Below, in pieces: positions 1-8,838 of a stretch of 10,000 bases of DNA (positions within the stretch are counted from its first letter, which is position 1; every line of letters begins with the position of its first letter). Source of the DNA: Flavobacterium sp. (GTDB lineage Bacteria > Bacteroidota > Bacteroidia > Flavobacteriales > Flavobacteriaceae); contig NZ_JAIWOF010000017.1 in the NCBI RefSeq assembly GCF_020217025.1, positions 1-10,000 on the forward strand, in the 5' to 3' direction. Under the pieces are notes generated by a model that saw nothing but the letters and a program-made list of their open reading frames with translations, made no database searches and was not told the DNA's origin. Made by a program: the position numbers and the translations under genes.

Positions 1-30
1 ACCGCCTTTCGAAAGATTGGCGGTTTTTTT
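1..30 (+). terminator. Rho-independent terminator (convergent end)
   Basis: A 6-bp GC-rich stem (ACCGCC at 1-6 pairing with GGCGGT at 19-24) encloses a 12-nt loop and is followed on the + strand by a T run at 24-30, then a G and five more Ts. The loop contains the palindrome CTTTCGAAAG (6-15). The T run follows the hairpin on the + strand, so it fits the end of a + strand gene lying left of the window. It sits just past the pbpC stop and may also stop transcription of the minus-strand operon, but the bases needed to judge that lie outside the window. Confidence 0.8.
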
Positions 31-34
31 GTTT

Positions 35-2428
35 TTATTCACTTTCAAATTGCACTTTTCGCCTAATTTCGTTACCAAATTCATCTACTACCGTAATGAC
101 ATGAAATCCTGTTGTAGCAAAAATAGGTTTCTCATGAAACGTTTTAGTGCCTCCCACATATTTATCATCTAAATACCAAAATAACTCTGCATCGGAATTA
201 GAATGTGCTACTTTGATAATGGCAGGTTGTAGTTTGCTTTCAAAATCTTTAGTAAGTATGATTTTAGTATTCGCTTTGGGATAAATAAAATCCATACGTT
301 TGTCTTGTAAAGCATCAACACAATCACTTCTATAAGGCGGTAAATTTTGATAGTTTACATTTTTACTTTTATAATACCATTCCATAACCGGTGGCAAAAC
401 AAACCAAGATTTAGCTACCATCTCATCAACACTTTCGCAATTACTATTCACTCTAAATTGCTGATTTTTATCTAAATGAATTATTTTATGATACGGACAA
501 TTATCCGTCTTTTTCGCTGTTTTTGGAATCCATTGTTTTATTTTCGGGCAATGTTCCTGTGCTAAATAACCCGAAAGCTCACAAACTTCAACAGGATCTA
601 AATCGTTATACGGAATTTCAAACCATTTTGATTTTGGCAATAATCTGAAAACATCAAATAGGATTGGAGCCGCGCTATCAACTCCGGTTAACAATGGTCT
701 TCCCTCGCCCGTTGCATTTCCAACCCAAATTCCCACAACATAGTCTTTGGTCACACCAATTGCCCAAGCATCTCTGCTTCCAAAACTTGTCCCTGTTTTC
801 CATGCAATTTCTAATGAAGAATCGTAAAATTTCCATGCTTCATCGCCTTCTGGTCGATTGACTTCTTTCATTGCATTAAATGTTTGCCAAATAGCACCTG
901 CACCAAAAATGTTTTTCTGACGTGAACTAGTTCCAAAATCAGGTTGAAAATTCGCATCATAATTCAAATTTAGCATTTCATTCTTACGATATTTAGCATC
1001 GTTTTGGTTGAAATACGTTAGCGTAGAAGACATATAAGCATAGGCTTTACATAAATCCCATAAATTCGATTCCGCACCACCTAAAATCAATGATAAACCG
1101 TAATTTGAAGGCTGACGATTCACATTTCGCAACTTCAATTGCTGTAATTTTTCATAAAACTGATTCACCGAATAATCTTGCAACATCAAAACCGACGGAA
1201 TGTTCAACGAACGCGCCAAAGCTCTACTCGCAGGAACCGCTCCATCATAAGTTAAATTAAAATTCTGAGGTGAATATCCTGAAATCTGCGTAGGAACATC
1301 GGGAACCAAAGTTTGCGGTAAAATATAGCCGTCATTCAACATGGCAGCGTACAAATAAGGTTTCAAAATACTTCCTGTACTTCTTGGCGCTTCAATAACA
1401 TCAACATCTTTTTGATGTTCTTTATTGGTTGGGCTATTTCCAACATACGTAATCACGTTTCGTGTTTTCACATCCACCACCAAAACCGAAATATTATATA
1501 CTTGGTTTTGTTTGTAATAATTATAATATTGCTTCACAATTTCGTTAGTACGCTCTTGCAAATCCAATTGAATGGTAGTTTTTATTTTTTCTGCAGGATG
1601 TTCTTTAGCCACTTTTTGAACCAAATGAGGTGCAATTTGTGGCACATCAAATGGTTTTTGAGGCAAGCTTTCTTGTAATGATAATTCGTAAGTTGCTTTG
1701 TCGATGACTTTATCGTTGTACAATTTCTTCAATAATCTATTGCGTTTCGCTAATAATCGCTCTTGATTTTTTCCGGGATAAATTAAGCTTGGCGCATTGG
1801 GTAAAACTGCTAAAGTAGCGGCTTCTGCCCACGATAATTGATGCGGTTGCAATCCAAAATATTTCCAAGACGCCATTTCCAAACCTACAACATTACTTCC
1901 AAAAGGTGCATGCGCACAATACAATTCCAAAATTTTATCTTTCGAATGGCGAAATTCTAAACGAGTTGCAAGAATCATTTCGATTCCTTTTTCAAAATAG
2001 GAGCGCGATTTTCCATTTCGGTGCAAACGAATTACTTGTTGGGTTAACGTACTTCCACCTCGAACTACACGATTTGCCTTTCGATTTTGCTTAAAAGCGT
2101 GATACATGGAAATTGGGTTAAACCCAAAATGTTTATAAAAATGTTGGTCTTCAAAAGCAACAATACATTTTTGAAATTTATACGGCACACTATCACTTTC
2201 TGGAAAACGCCATTGCCCATCGGAAGCGATTTTAGCTCCTAAAAGCTGCCCGTCTTGACTTTCAATTACGGTGGAATAGTTGTTTTCAAAAAGTTTTCTT
2301 GGGAGTGAAAAATAGTAAACAACCAAAAGCAACAACAAGAAAATTGATTTTATCTTATTGTTTTTCACTTTTAGTTTAATGAAATTATAGAATTTCTGGA
2401 ATCGATTTTTCACTTTAATTATTTTCAA
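35..2428 (-). CDS. pbpC: Penicillin-binding protein 1C (bifunctional glycosyltransferase/transpeptidase)
   Basis: Inner-membrane class A PBP of the PBP1C type. It should polymerise lipid II into glycan strands (GT51 domain) and carries a penicillin-binding transpeptidase domain. A lysine-rich cytoplasmic tail precedes one membrane helix at about residues 28-42. The GT51 domain has the catalytic-Glu motif EDQHFYKHFG (Glu93), GGSTLTQQ (124-131) and KDKILELY (163-170). The transpeptidase domain has SILK (Ser353 nucleophile, Lys356), SLN (407-409) and KTGTS (544-548). A cysteine-bearing linker (Cys616, 627, 644, 664) leads to a C-terminal BiPBP_C-like beta domain at about 712-795, the PBP1C hallmark. 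Full length of 797 residues is normal. No ATG start exists: an in-frame TAA at 2450-2452 leaves TTG (2426-2428) or GTG (2411-2413). TTG overlaps the upstream lipoprotein gene by 14 bp. GTG begins one base after that gene's TAA and has the A-rich context favoured in Bacteroidota. Both keep the membrane helix, and translational coupling is likely. Confidence 0.93.
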   Translation of the reverse strand: MKIIKVKNRFQKFYNFIKLKVKNNKIKSIFLLLLLVVYYFSLPRKLFENNYSTVIESQDGQLLGAKIASDGQWRFPESDSVPYKFQKCIVAFEDQHFYKHFGFNPISMYHAFKQNRKANRVVRGGSTLTQQVIRLHRNGKSRSYFEKGIEMILATRLEFRHSKDKILELYCAHAPFGSNVVGLEMASWKYFGLQPHQLSWAEAATLAVLPNAPSLIYPGKNQERLLAKRNRLLKKLYNDKVIDKATYELSLQESLPQKPFDVPQIAPHLVQKVAKEHPAEKIKTTIQLDLQERTNEIVKQYYNYYKQNQVYNISVLVVDVKTRNVITYVGNSPTNKEHQKDVDVIEAPRSTGSILKPYLYAAMLNDGYILPQTLVPDVPTQISGYSPQNFNLTYDGAVPASRALARSLNIPSVLMLQDYSVNQFYEKLQQLKLRNVNRQPSNYGLSLILGGAESNLWDLCKAYAYMSSTLTYFNQNDAKYRKNEMLNLNYDANFQPDFGTSSRQKNIFGAGAIWQTFNAMKEVNRPEGDEAWKFYDSSLEIAWKTGTSFGSRDAWAIGVTKDYVVGIWVGNATGEGRPLLTGVDSAAPILFDVFRLLPKSKWFEIPYNDLDPVEVCELSGYLAQEHCPKIKQWIPKTAKKTDNCPYHKIIHLDKNQQFRVNSNCESVDEMVAKSWFVLPPVMEWYYKSKNVNYQNLPPYRSDCVDALQDKRMDFIYPKANTKIILTKDFESKLQPAIIKVAHSNSDAELFWYLDDKYVGGTKTFHEKPIFATTGFHVITVVDEFGNEIRRKVQFESE

Positions 2429-3293
2429 AAAAGTTGTCGTAAAATTGATTTAACTTTTTGCCTCGAAACGATTTTTTATACACCAATTGAACCGAATCTT
2501 TCTCCAAAGTTAAATTTTCTGAATACTTAATATAGTAATCATTATGCTTCATGTCGGCAATTTTTAAACCAACTTCTACTTCTTTAAATGAAATAAGTTT
2601 CTGATTTTTCCAATAATAAATGGTTTTAGTATTGGGCATATACCAGCTTCCGCCGTATTCGACTTCAACTCTGCTCGATTTTGGTTTAAATTCGTACATA
2701 CTTGAAAAAAATCCACCACCATCTATAAATTTATTTTCATCTTTTGAAAAACTGTAAAAATTGTTCCAATAATTGCCGTTCATATTGGGATGTCCTTTCG
2801 AATGAATTTCTTTAATTCCATCGTTGTCTAAATCCACTAAATCAAAATAAAAAACATCAACATATATTTCATATTTGCTAATTAAATTCCATTCTTTATT
2901 TTTAAGTTGATAAAACATTAATACGGTTATCCCTTTTTCAAAATCATAAACTTCTGGACAAACAGCTGCAAAAACATTTCCGTTATTTTCTAATCTTGTA
3001 AAAGCAATGGCTTGACCATTATAGATTTCGAAATACCCTTGTTTGCCTAAAGCATTATAAATGGAATCAGAATTTAATTCATTATCAATATTTATATTCG
3101 CTTTTAAAATACTGTCAATATTTATAGTTTTTTCTTCTTCAATTACTTCAACTTTTTGATAAGTTACGGTATCAACAACACTAGTAGTATCACTAATTGA
3201 ATCATTATTGTTTTTAGTCAAATTTGATTTATTGCTTTTACAACTTGTAACTGTTAATAGTAAAAACATTCCGATTTTTAGAGCTATTTTCAT
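2415..3293 (-). CDS. Uncharacterised lipoprotein between macroglobulin and PBP1C genes
   Basis: I do not recognise a characterised family. The 292-residue product starts with a lipoprotein signal peptide: Lys2/Lys6, a hydrophobic core, then TVTSC with Cys18 as the lipidated residue. The region after Cys18 (about 19-70) is polar, rich in Asn, Ser, Thr, Asp and Lys, and probably a flexible tether. The folded part (about 78-290) is rich in aromatic residues and probable beta strands. It contains DLDNDG (154-159), the DxDxDG pattern of calcium-binding loops in VCBS/FG-GAP-like or EF-hand-like repeats, followed by KEI as in FG-GAP-type repeats. Only one such loop is seen. The first residues after Cys18 are basic or neutral, with no acidic export signal, so a periplasm-facing location is more likely than the cell surface (inference). 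It lies 52 bp downstream of the macroglobulin gene and its 3' end overlaps the pbpC start, so it is probably co-transcribed with both. The ATG at 3291-3293 gives the complete signal peptide. A function in the macroglobulin/PBP1C system is suggested by position only. Confidence 0.85.
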   Translation of the reverse strand: MKIALKIGMFLLLTVTSCKSNKSNLTKNNNDSISDTTSVVDTVTYQKVEVIEEEKTINIDSILKANINIDNELNSDSIYNALGKQGYFEIYNGQAIAFTRLENNGNVFAAVCPEVYDFEKGITVLMFYQLKNKEWNLISKYEIYVDVFYFDLVDLDNDGIKEIHSKGHPNMNGNYWNNFYSFSKDENKFIDGGGFFSSMYEFKPKSSRVEVEYGGSWYMPNTKTIYYWKNQKLISFKEVEVGLKIADMKHNDYYIKYSENLTLEKDSVQLVYKKSFRGKKLNQFYDNFFENN

Positions 3294-3308
3294 TTGGGAA
3301 GAATTATT

Positions 3309-3334
3309 ACTTCATTGCATTTACACAATGAAGT
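3309..3334. repeat. Intergenic inverted repeat (possible hairpin) between macroglobulin and lipoprotein genes
   Basis: ACTTCATTG (3309-3317) and CAATGAAGT (3326-3334) are perfect reverse complements around an 8-nt loop. The stem extends one more pair (3308/3335) to 10 bp. It lies in the 52-bp gap just after the macroglobulin stop on the minus strand. Neither strand has a clear T run after the stem, so a strong intrinsic terminator is unlikely. It could be a weak attenuator, an RNA-processing or stabilising hairpin, or a regulator binding site that sets different expression of the huge upstream gene and the two downstream genes. Confidence 0.6.
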
Positions 3335-3345
3335 AGTTTGATAAT

Positions 3346-6300
3346 TTATTTCACGATTTGCACCCATTGTCCTTTGGTTCTTGCCAAATAATTATTGTCG
3401 TACATCGCTTCACATTGCACTCCAGGGAAATAATATTTTCCTAAATAAGTTGCATTTAACAACATGGTAAACGTTTTGGTTTCGCCTGCTCTAATTCCGA
3501 AATAGAATTGCGTTCTGTCATCACGAATATCGATGTAATCGGCTTTGTTTTCGGCATAACTTCCAAAATCGGTATAACGTGAATTCATGATTTCAAATCC
3601 AGACGGAACAATTTGCGAAAGTGCTACATTTTCTAATGTTTCATCCGATTGATTTCTAATGGTTACTTGCGCTACGATTTCGGTTCCTTGTTTAACCGAA
3701 CTTAAATTTAAAACAGTTCCTTTTCTATCTTTATAAACTACCGATGTAGAGAAATTTTTCTGAATTTCTTTTTCTTGTCCAACAGGTAAAATTCCACTAT
3801 TCAATACACGAACATAAAGCGTTCCGCTGTTTTTATTTTGAATTGTTACCGAATTAGAACCATATTTCGCAACTAAATTTCTATCGACAAATGCTTTTTT
3901 AGAACTCACTGTTTCTGATTTTCCAGCTATAGAATACGTCATATTCACACCTTTTCCGCCATTTTTAAGTGCAAATTTGGACATCGCATACAATCCAAAA
4001 GCAGTAGTTTGCGTACTCATGTAACGATTAGACGATAAATCTTTGGCTAATTTGTTTGCCATTTCATACGCTTTCGTTTTGTTATCTACCAAAATGTACG
4101 TTTCTAAAACCATAGCTCTATTTCGTTCTTCTGAACCGTAGTAATAATCCACATATCGTTTATCTTCTTGACTTGTTGTTGTTCCAATTAAAGATAATGC
4201 GGCTTTCTTTTGACCAGCTAAAGCATAAGCGGCTGCTAATCGTAGTTTCGATTCGTTTGAGATTCCAGTAGTTTCTCTAAGTCTGTTCATTGAACCCATA
4301 TCGGCTGAACCTGCTAATGCTAAAGTGTATAAACGATAAGCTTGTGCAAAATCGTTACGGTATTGTGCGTTGAATCTCCATTTTTTAGCTTCAGATTGTT
4401 GGAATGAAATCCATTTATTTTTAAATCCGATTGGTAAAACATAGCCTTTTTTCTCCGCTTCAATTAAGAAATGTCCAGCATAAGAAGTGGCCCAATCATC
4501 CACATAATTATTTCCTTGCCAATAACTTAATCCGCCATTTGATAATTGGAAATTGCCTAACTTTTGAATTCCAGCATTGATATTTCGTTGAATTTCAGCT
4601 TTTTTGTTGGCATCAACATCCATAATATCCGCCAAATACAATTGTGGAAATACAGCAGACGTGGTTTGCTCCACACAACCATGCGGATACTGAATCAAAT
4701 AACTCAATCGCCCATTAAAATTGATGGTTGGGAAAGACGAAACTTCTAATCTTGCTTTGTTACTTCCTGCTACTCCAAAAGTTTTCCAATTGATTGTTTT
4801 AGAACCGTTTGCTGGAATTACCATGTCTACATAATCATTAGTAACTGGATTTGGATTCGTAATATCAACTTCCACAGCATAGGTCGATTTTTCTTTTCCA
4901 GATGTGGCAATGACTTCTATTTTTCCTATTCCTGTTGCGCTTCCAACTTCTAAATTAAAGTAGACTACTTTTTCATCTGGCGAACTGAAACTTACATTTT
5001 GAGTTGCATTTCCAATAATTCGTACTCCGTTATTTGTTTTTAATTGCACATTAACATTTTTCACTTGGCTTTCCATTGCGAAAACGGTTACCGGCAACAT
5101 AATTCTTTCGTTTGGAGAAATTTTTCTTGGTACCGAAGCCAATACCATAACCGGTTTTCTCACAAAAGAAGTTTTTTCTACACTTCCGTAAGCACTAGTT
5201 TTAGCATCACCTGCAACAACCATTGTTCGCACCGAACCAACGTAATTTGGTAACGTAATCGTATGTGATTTGGTTTGTCCTTTTTCTAATTTAAATGGTC
5301 CTAAATAAATGACAACTGGTTTAAATCGATTCGCTTTTTTGGCATTTCCTCCTGCTAAATCTTGGTCACCTCCAATACTGAAAATCTGGTTGATTTTTCC
5401 ACCATAAGCACCAATTACATCATCATAAACATCCCAAGTTTTTACGCCAAGCGCTTGTCTTGAATAGAATTTTTCCCAAGCATTCGGTGTTTTAAATCGG
5501 GTTAAGTCTAACAAACCATCATCTACAATTGCTATGGTGTAGGTCATTTCTTTACCTGATTTTTCACTTACTTTTACGATAGTTTTTTGTTCCGGTTTTA
5601 ACACCGCAGGAATTGATACTTCAGGCTCTAAAACGGTATTTTTATTGATTACTTCTACAGGCAAAATTCCGTACATTCGAATAGGTGTATCGTTTATCGT
5701 AGAAGCATGTGGTTTTAACAACGAAATATGGAAATACACATTTGGCGCCATATCACCTGTGATAGGAACTTCTACTTGTGTTTCGCCTTTTTTAGTGGTT
5801 GCCCAAAGTGTTTTGATGACTTTTGAACCGTTTTCAATTGAAATTAAAGCTCTTCCGCCTTCACTTGATGGAAAAGAAACGATAGCGTTTTCTCCAACAT
5901 TGTATTTCTCTTTGTTGGTTGTAAATACTAACATATTTGCCGTTTCGCTACTTCCTTGACGCGATTTTCCTGACCAATAAGGCCAATCGATATAAGAAGT
6001 TAAACTTGTTGCGTGACCATCATTTGTATCTTCTACTCGAATTAAATATCTTCCCCAATCGGCTTCTGGAACTTTAAATTGAACACTTGCTTTTCCTGAG
6101 GCATCAGTTGAAACCACGTAATTTCTATAAGCGGTTGTTACTTCCGAAGAATTATATTGTGATAAATCATCTCCGTCAGAATTCCACCACCAACGCCATT
6201 CTACTTTATAGACACGAACTTCTAAATTTTTAACTGATTTTGGTTTCCCCAATTCATCTAAAGTCACAATATCATAACGATTAACTCTATCGGTTTCTAA

Positions 6301-8838
6301 CAAACCATATTTGTTTGGTTCTGGTGCTTTTATTCCAACGTAAGTTTTATACGGAGAATACGTTGCTGTAGCTACATCAGTACTAAAATCACCTCCATTT
6401 TCAAAGGCTTTTGTTTGAAAAACCATTTTCAGTTTTCCTGGTGCTTGACTTGTGATTTTAGGTTGAATCGCAACTTTAGCTTTTCCTAAATCGTTTACTT
6501 TTCCTGAAAAAACGTTTACTTCTTCGGTGTAGAATTTACGTACTTCGTCATCAAAATCATATTTTTCATATTTTTTGAAAACAGTTTGTTGTTCTAGAAA
6601 TTTAGCTTGCATTTCTACTTTCAAATTTTTCGCAACCGCTCCATGTAACCAAGCTACTTCGACTTCGCCACCGTTTAATCTATTGCCCGAAAGTTGTTTA
6701 TCTGCAAAACTATTTTTAATTTTTAAACGGTTTGGCTTGATGGTTTCAATCTTGATGCTTTTGTAAAAATGTACCCCACCAACCGAAATTTTAACCTCCC
6801 AATTTCCAGTTGGGTCGCTATCTTTTGTAGCTAATTTGAATTTATAATGGTTTAAACTATTATATTTTTGAACCATTTGGTAACGCATTTTTCCTTGCGG
6901 ATCGCTTAGTTTAAACGTAATTGGGTGCGATTTTTCTAATTTGCTTTCCACATCATTCAACATGAAAGCCAAATGCAGTGTATCGCCTGGACGCCAAACG
7001 CCTCTTTCACCATAAATAAACCCTTTTAACCCTTTTTGCAATTCTTCGCCACCAACATCAAAATTACTTACCGACAAGGATTGCCCTTCATCTAACTTCA
7101 CATAAGTTGTGTTCTTGTCTTTTGATACAATCGCAAAAAAAGCATATTTGTTCAACTCGGTTTTCGCTATTCCTTCGCTATCGGTAGTGATAGTTCCTAA
7201 AAGTTGTTGTTGGAAATTATACAATTCAATTTTAGCTGATGCAACTGGTTGCGTAGAAACAATATTGTTCACTGCAAAAACATACGAACCGTTTCCGCCA
7301 CGTTTTGCAATAACGCCTAAATCGGAAGCGATAACATTTGTAAAAATGGTGTTGTTGTAATAGTACGAATCGGTACACGGATCTTCTCTTTCATACCAAT
7401 CATAGCCTTCGTAATAGTAATCGTCGTAATAATCTTGACTGCTTCTTACTTCATCGTCTTGTTCTTCCTCTTCTTCGTTTCCTTCATCAACGTAAGCCGA
7501 AGTACATTTGTAAAGTGAATATTTTCTTTTGTATGATATTTCAACACGATAAATAGCACCTGGATTTGGTGTAATTATTTTAGATAAATCAATAGCATAC
7601 GCATTCCATTTGCTAGAATTTTGTAATTTGTTTTTATTTAATGCAATAGTTTTTTTAACGATTGGCTGCGCCACTTTTCTTAGATTTTGACTTCCGTTTA
7701 ACTCGTTATCTTGAAGGAATTGAAGAATGTTGTTTTTGTAAATTTGGTACACTTTAACGTCAACCGCACTCAGATTTACCGATTCAAAATTAATTTTTAA
7801 ATTGTTCGAACTTGGCAAAATGGTTCCGCTTTTTATGAAACGAACTCCAGGTTTTACTTGTTCGAAAGTAACTTTTTCGGAAAAGTTTTGTTTCATTTTA
7901 TAACCATCTTCGCTTTCAATTCCTTGAAAAACTTCTACTAAAAGTTCGCCTTTTAAAGGTTCGTTGAAAAACACTTTTAGTAAATTTCCTGCGGTTGCAA
8001 AACGTAAATTTAGAGCCGATTCAACTTGTACTAAACCAGAAAAATCTTGATCTCTGTTTAAAGGATCAGAAAAGTTTAATAATAAAACTTGATTGTTATC
8101 TTTCTCAACTTCGGCAGAAACTATTTTAAAATTACTTTTTCCAGGAATATCGTAAAGCATTTCGCCTTTTTGATCAATATCAAATGGAGTTCCATCCCAA
8201 GAAATTTTAATTTTACTATCTTCAACTTGTCTTTTAATACTGTCGATTACAAATTTGTATTCCTTTTTATTGCTTAACTCTTTGACAAACTTTACCTTAA
8301 CTGCTTTATCTTCTTGATTAACAGAAATAAGTTTTTTTGCAGTTTCAAAATCCAAATCATCGCTCGACGTGATTACTCCGTTTAAATATTGGTAGTCTTT
8401 GCTATACGATTGTAAATCATTGGTAGTTACCATAAAATCTTGCTTTATGGTTTTAATTGTGAAGTTAAAATCTTTCAATTTATCAGGAACATTCGTTAAT
8501 TCCGACAAATGAAGCGTGACTTGATATTCTTTGTTTTGGTCTAATTTTTTTTCTGGAATAAAAGCGATGGTATTATTAGAAAGTGCTACTACTTTTCCAT
8601 CAACACTTGGGCTAATGGTGAACAAATTTTCATCTAACTCTTCGTTGGCTGTCCATTCTTTTTTATCAAATGCTAAAACTACTCTAATGTCTCTGTTTGC
8701 CGAGACCAATCCCGAACTAAAGTTGAGAATATACGCTTTGAACTGAGAGAAATCAGAATTGAAATCTTTAGCGCTTTTAGAGCACGACAAAGCTACAATC
8801 AATACAAATATCAATTGTAAAAAACGAGTTGTTTTCAT
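3346..8838 (-). CDS. Bacterial alpha-2-macroglobulin family lipoprotein with thioester
   Basis: Large envelope protease trap of the YfhM (ECAM) type. The signal peptide ends VALSC, so Cys19 should be lipidated. Residues about 45-125 resemble a bacterial Ig-like (Big_5-type) domain, followed by macroglobulin-like beta domains. A strongly acidic, Tyr-rich insert lies between Cys445 and Cys488. An MG2-like block with GVWRPGDT has Trp615. Next come an A2M bait-region-type domain (about 980-1110, ending DDGLLDL near 1104-1111), a flexible Gly/Lys-rich stretch (about 1150-1173), and the A2M domain (YLGPF and following, from about 1178). The thioester motif GCVEQ has Cys1388 and Gln1391. The alpha-helical thioester domain follows (GGLSYWQG near 1440), then C-terminal beta domains to residue 1830. 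A cleaved bait would trigger collapse and covalent capture of the protease by the thioester. At 1830 residues it is longer than the roughly 1650-residue E. coli protein. The reading frame is intact. ATG at 8836-8838 begins the signal peptide directly; no Shine-Dalgarno is present. It is probably the first gene of the unit leading to the lipoprotein and pbpC. Confidence 0.95.
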   Translation of the reverse strand: MKTTRFLQLIFVLIVALSCSKSAKDFNSDFSQFKAYILNFSSGLVSANRDIRVVLAFDKKEWTANEELDENLFTISPSVDGKVVALSNNTIAFIPEKKLDQNKEYQVTLHLSELTNVPDKLKDFNFTIKTIKQDFMVTTNDLQSYSKDYQYLNGVITSSDDLDFETAKKLISVNQEDKAVKVKFVKELSNKKEYKFVIDSIKRQVEDSKIKISWDGTPFDIDQKGEMLYDIPGKSNFKIVSAEVEKDNNQVLLLNFSDPLNRDQDFSGLVQVESALNLRFATAGNLLKVFFNEPLKGELLVEVFQGIESEDGYKMKQNFSEKVTFEQVKPGVRFIKSGTILPSSNNLKINFESVNLSAVDVKVYQIYKNNILQFLQDNELNGSQNLRKVAQPIVKKTIALNKNKLQNSSKWNAYAIDLSKIITPNPGAIYRVEISYKRKYSLYKCTSAYVDEGNEEEEEQDDEVRSSQDYYDDYYYEGYDWYEREDPCTDSYYYNNTIFTNVIASDLGVIAKRGGNGSYVFAVNNIVSTQPVASAKIELYNFQQQLLGTITTDSEGIAKTELNKYAFFAIVSKDKNTTYVKLDEGQSLSVSNFDVGGEELQKGLKGFIYGERGVWRPGDTLHLAFMLNDVESKLEKSHPITFKLSDPQGKMRYQMVQKYNSLNHYKFKLATKDSDPTGNWEVKISVGGVHFYKSIKIETIKPNRLKIKNSFADKQLSGNRLNGGEVEVAWLHGAVAKNLKVEMQAKFLEQQTVFKKYEKYDFDDEVRKFYTEEVNVFSGKVNDLGKAKVAIQPKITSQAPGKLKMVFQTKAFENGGDFSTDVATATYSPYKTYVGIKAPEPNKYGLLETDRVNRYDIVTLDELGKPKSVKNLEVRVYKVEWRWWWNSDGDDLSQYNSSEVTTAYRNYVVSTDASGKASVQFKVPEADWGRYLIRVEDTNDGHATSLTSYIDWPYWSGKSRQGSSETANMLVFTTNKEKYNVGENAIVSFPSSEGGRALISIENGSKVIKTLWATTKKGETQVEVPITGDMAPNVYFHISLLKPHASTINDTPIRMYGILPVEVINKNTVLEPEVSIPAVLKPEQKTIVKVSEKSGKEMTYTIAIVDDGLLDLTRFKTPNAWEKFYSRQALGVKTWDVYDDVIGAYGGKINQIFSIGGDQDLAGGNAKKANRFKPVVIYLGPFKLEKGQTKSHTITLPNYVGSVRTMVVAGDAKTSAYGSVEKTSFVRKPVMVLASVPRKISPNERIMLPVTVFAMESQVKNVNVQLKTNNGVRIIGNATQNVSFSSPDEKVVYFNLEVGSATGIGKIEVIATSGKEKSTYAVEVDITNPNPVTNDYVDMVIPANGSKTINWKTFGVAGSNKARLEVSSFPTINFNGRLSYLIQYPHGCVEQTTSAVFPQLYLADIMDVDANKKAEIQRNINAGIQKLGNFQLSNGGLSYWQGNNYVDDWATSYAGHFLIEAEKKGYVLPIGFKNKWISFQQSEAKKWRFNAQYRNDFAQAYRLYTLALAGSADMGSMNRLRETTGISNESKLRLAAAYALAGQKKAALSLIGTTTSQEDKRYVDYYYGSEERNRAMVLETYILVDNKTKAYEMANKLAKDLSSNRYMSTQTTAFGLYAMSKFALKNGGKGVNMTYSIAGKSETVSSKKAFVDRNLVAKYGSNSVTIQNKNSGTLYVRVLNSGILPVGQEKEIQKNFSTSVVYKDRKGTVLNLSSVKQGTEIVAQVTIRNQSDETLENVALSQIVPSGFEIMNSRYTDFGSYAENKADYIDIRDDRTQFYFGIRAGETKTFTMLLNATYLGKYYFPGVQCEAMYDNNYLARTKGQWVQIVK

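Noticed and set aside
5645..5959. 104-codon open frame on the + strand inside the macroglobulin gene
   Set aside because: It is antisense to an intact, clearly recognisable coding region. It shows no family resemblance and has no promoter or start context, so it is a frame shadow.
7440..7500. GAA/TTC-rich tract considered as a microsatellite or phase-variable repeat
   Set aside because: The codons are mixed and not a uniform repeat unit. It encodes the acidic insert, and the reading frame is intact on both sides.
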